This document shows, piece by piece, positions 5,070 through 6,211 of a DNA stretch of 6,211 nt; positions within the stretch are counted from its first letter, which is position 1, and every line of letters begins with the position of its first letter. The DNA comes from Pseudomonadota bacterium (GTDB lineage: Bacteria; Desulfobacterota; WTBG01; CAIYCZ01). The stretch lies in the NCBI GenBank assembly GCA_026388865.1, contig JAPLIX010000048.1:496-6706 (forward strand). Reading direction: 5' to 3'. Position numbers and translations under genes: made by a program. The notes under the pieces are model-generated. The model ran no database searches. It saw nothing but the letters and a program-made list of their open reading frames with translations, and was not told the origin of the DNA.

Positions 5070-6211
5070 ATGTCACGAATTGAAGAGATTAAATCCCGGG
5101 TTTCAAGCAAGTTAAAGGATGCGCTCATCGGCATTGAGCAGCCCTCTGCCACACAGCTTTTCTTTGACATAAAAAAGGAAAAGGTGCGTGATATCTGCAA
5201 CGAGCTGATCAGCCTGGGCGGCAGATATCTGGTCAGCGTCGGCTATGATAATATTGAACGGAACAAAACACTCGGCATGGTGCATACCTTCGGCTTTGAC
5301 CGGGACAATGTCTATTGCGGCGTGAGAACCTCTGTTCCGGAAGGCAACCCGAAGATGGATTCAATCACTCCTGATATTCCCAACGCCGGGTGGTCCGAGC
5401 GGGAGTTTGCGGATCATCTGGGCATGAAGTTTACCGGCCATCCCAAACCAAAGCGCCTGATACTTTCAGATGACTGGCCTGAGGGGCTGTATCCGTTGCG
5501 AAAAACCGTGCCTTGGAACATCCAGCCGCCGTCCGCTGAAGGGGTGGCCTACCAGCTTGATGAATGCCCTGACGGGTGCACGGTGGTGCCGGTGGGGCCG
5601 TATCATCCAACCCTCCACGAGCCGGCCCATTTTGCCCTTTTTGTCGACGGCGAAACTATTAAAGGCTGCGACTATCGCGGCTTCATGATTCATCGCGGCA
5701 TTGAAAAGCTGTGCCAGACCCAGCTTACCTACAATGAGATACCCTTTGTGGCGGAACGCATCTGCGGCATCTGCGGCTCAGTGCATGCCACTGCATACGC
5801 ACAGTCAGTTGAAACTGCGGGCAACATCAAGATATCCCGCAGGGCGGAATACATCAGGACTATCATGCTTGAAATAGAGCGTGTTCATTCCCATCTGCTC
5901 TGGCTCGGCGTGGCAGGCCATCTGATCGGCTACAATACGATATTCATGCACTCCTGGCGCGTCAGAGAGCCGGTAATGTGGCTGGGCGAGCGGATGACCG
6001 GAAACCGCAAAACCTACGGCATGATTGTGGTCGGCGGCGTGCGCCGGGACATCACCCCGGAAATCAGGCAGGACATCCTTAATGTCATGAAAAAGATTGA
6101 AGAGGAGCTGGTGGTCATCAAGAATGCCATTATCGGCGACACCTCCATCCACAAAAGAACTAAAAATGTGGGCTATATCACAAAAGAAGATACCATCAAA
6201 TGGAGCCTGGT
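5070..6211 (+). CDS. hyfG: Group 4 [NiFe]-hydrogenase large subunit, NuoC-NuoD fusion, HycE/HyfG-like (3' partial)
   Basis: The first 380 codons of the catalytic subunit are present; the right edge cuts the gene, and E. coli HycE is about 570 residues. Residues 1 to about 165 are a NuoC-like (30 kDa) domain ending in the block from Trp108 (W-x-ERE) through DDWP to PLRK at 142-145. The large-subunit domain begins with VGPYHP at about 175-180, then HRGIEKL. The first nickel-binding motif is intact (ERICGICG, Cys232 and Cys235), followed by the family block HSHLLWLG and by TGNRKTYG and GGVRRDI. The second CxxC motif and the C-terminal processing site lie beyond the window. The intact CxxC indicates a real hydrogenase rather than a cofactor-less hydrogenase-related complex. 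It should catalyse proton reduction or H2 oxidation on the cytoplasmic face, attached to the membrane subunits. The fusion and motif spacing favour HycE/HyfG over Ech or Mbh, which have separate NuoC-like and NuoD-like proteins. Confidence 0.93.
   Translation, partial: MSRIEEIKSRVSSKLKDALIGIEQPSATQLFFDIKKEKVRDICNELISLGGRYLVSVGYDNIERNKTLGMVHTFGFDRDNVYCGVRTSVPEGNPKMDSITPDIPNAGWSEREFADHLGMKFTGHPKPKRLILSDDWPEGLYPLRKTVPWNIQPPSAEGVAYQLDECPDGCTVVPVGPYHPTLHEPAHFALFVDGETIKGCDYRGFMIHRGIEKLCQTQLTYNEIPFVAERICGICGSVHATAYAQSVETAGNIKISRRAEYIRTIMLEIERVHSHLLWLGVAGHLIGYNTIFMHSWRVREPVMWLGERMTGNRKTYGMIVVGGVRRDITPEIRQDILNVMKKIEEELVVIKNAIIGDTSIHKRTKNVGYITKEDTIKWSL

Noticed and set aside
5466..6152. Open frames of 72-115 codons in other frames within the large subunit gene
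   Set aside because: The + frame from 5070 to the edge is continuous and carries HycE motifs throughout, so these are shadows.

Overview
The window is a slice of an energy-metabolism operon from an anaerobic bacterium. All six genes lie on the + strand. It encodes parts of a membrane-bound group 4 [NiFe]-hydrogenase of the Hyc/Hyf (formate hydrogenlyase) type, together with an unusual cytosolic electron-transfer module. The lineage cannot be fixed from the sequence. Bacterial Shine-Dalgarno sites, a moderate and even base composition and these gene families fit a strict or facultative anaerobe such as a deltaproteobacterial fermenter, syntroph or sulfur/metal reducer, but this is a weak inference.

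Layout. Bases 2-505 hold the C-terminal part of a NuoH/HyfC/EchB-like proton-channel subunit, cut by the window edge. Bases 551-2560 encode a full-length molybdopterin oxidoreductase of the formate dehydrogenase H family. Bases 2563-3630 encode a sulfhydrogenase-beta-like protein with two [4Fe-4S] clusters. Bases 3627-4463 encode a sulfhydrogenase-gamma-like FAD/NAD(P)H oxidoreductase with a C-terminal [2Fe-2S] site. Bases 4463-4969 encode a HycI-type hydrogenase maturation protease. A 100-base gap containing a perfect 8-bp inverted repeat follows. From 5070 to the right edge runs the first two thirds of a HycE/HyfG-like fusion of a NuoC-like domain and the [NiFe] large subunit. The middle genes are tightly coupled: 2-base spacing, then an ATGA overlap, then a TGATG overlap.

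How the genes may work together. The HyfC-like and HyfG-like proteins belong to a complex I-related, ion-translocating hydrogenase. The gamma-like flavoprotein, the beta-like Fe-S protein and the formate dehydrogenase-like protein together resemble an alternative electron-input module that could link NAD(P)H (or another donor) to that hydrogenase. The most striking point is the formate dehydrogenase-like protein. It keeps its N-terminal [4Fe-4S] cysteines and overall fold, but an apparently gapless alignment by eye to E. coli FdhF places Gly130 at the catalytic selenocysteine, Thr321 at the substrate arginine and Ile323 at the neighbouring glutamine. It is therefore unlikely to be an ordinary formate dehydrogenase, and may be an electron conduit (as in NuoG of complex I) or an enzyme with another chemistry.

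Not visible here and presumably outside the window: the hydrogenase small subunit, the polyferredoxin subunit, the NuoL/M/N-like antiporter subunits and the C-terminus of the large subunit. No RNA genes, mobile elements or CRISPR arrays were seen.
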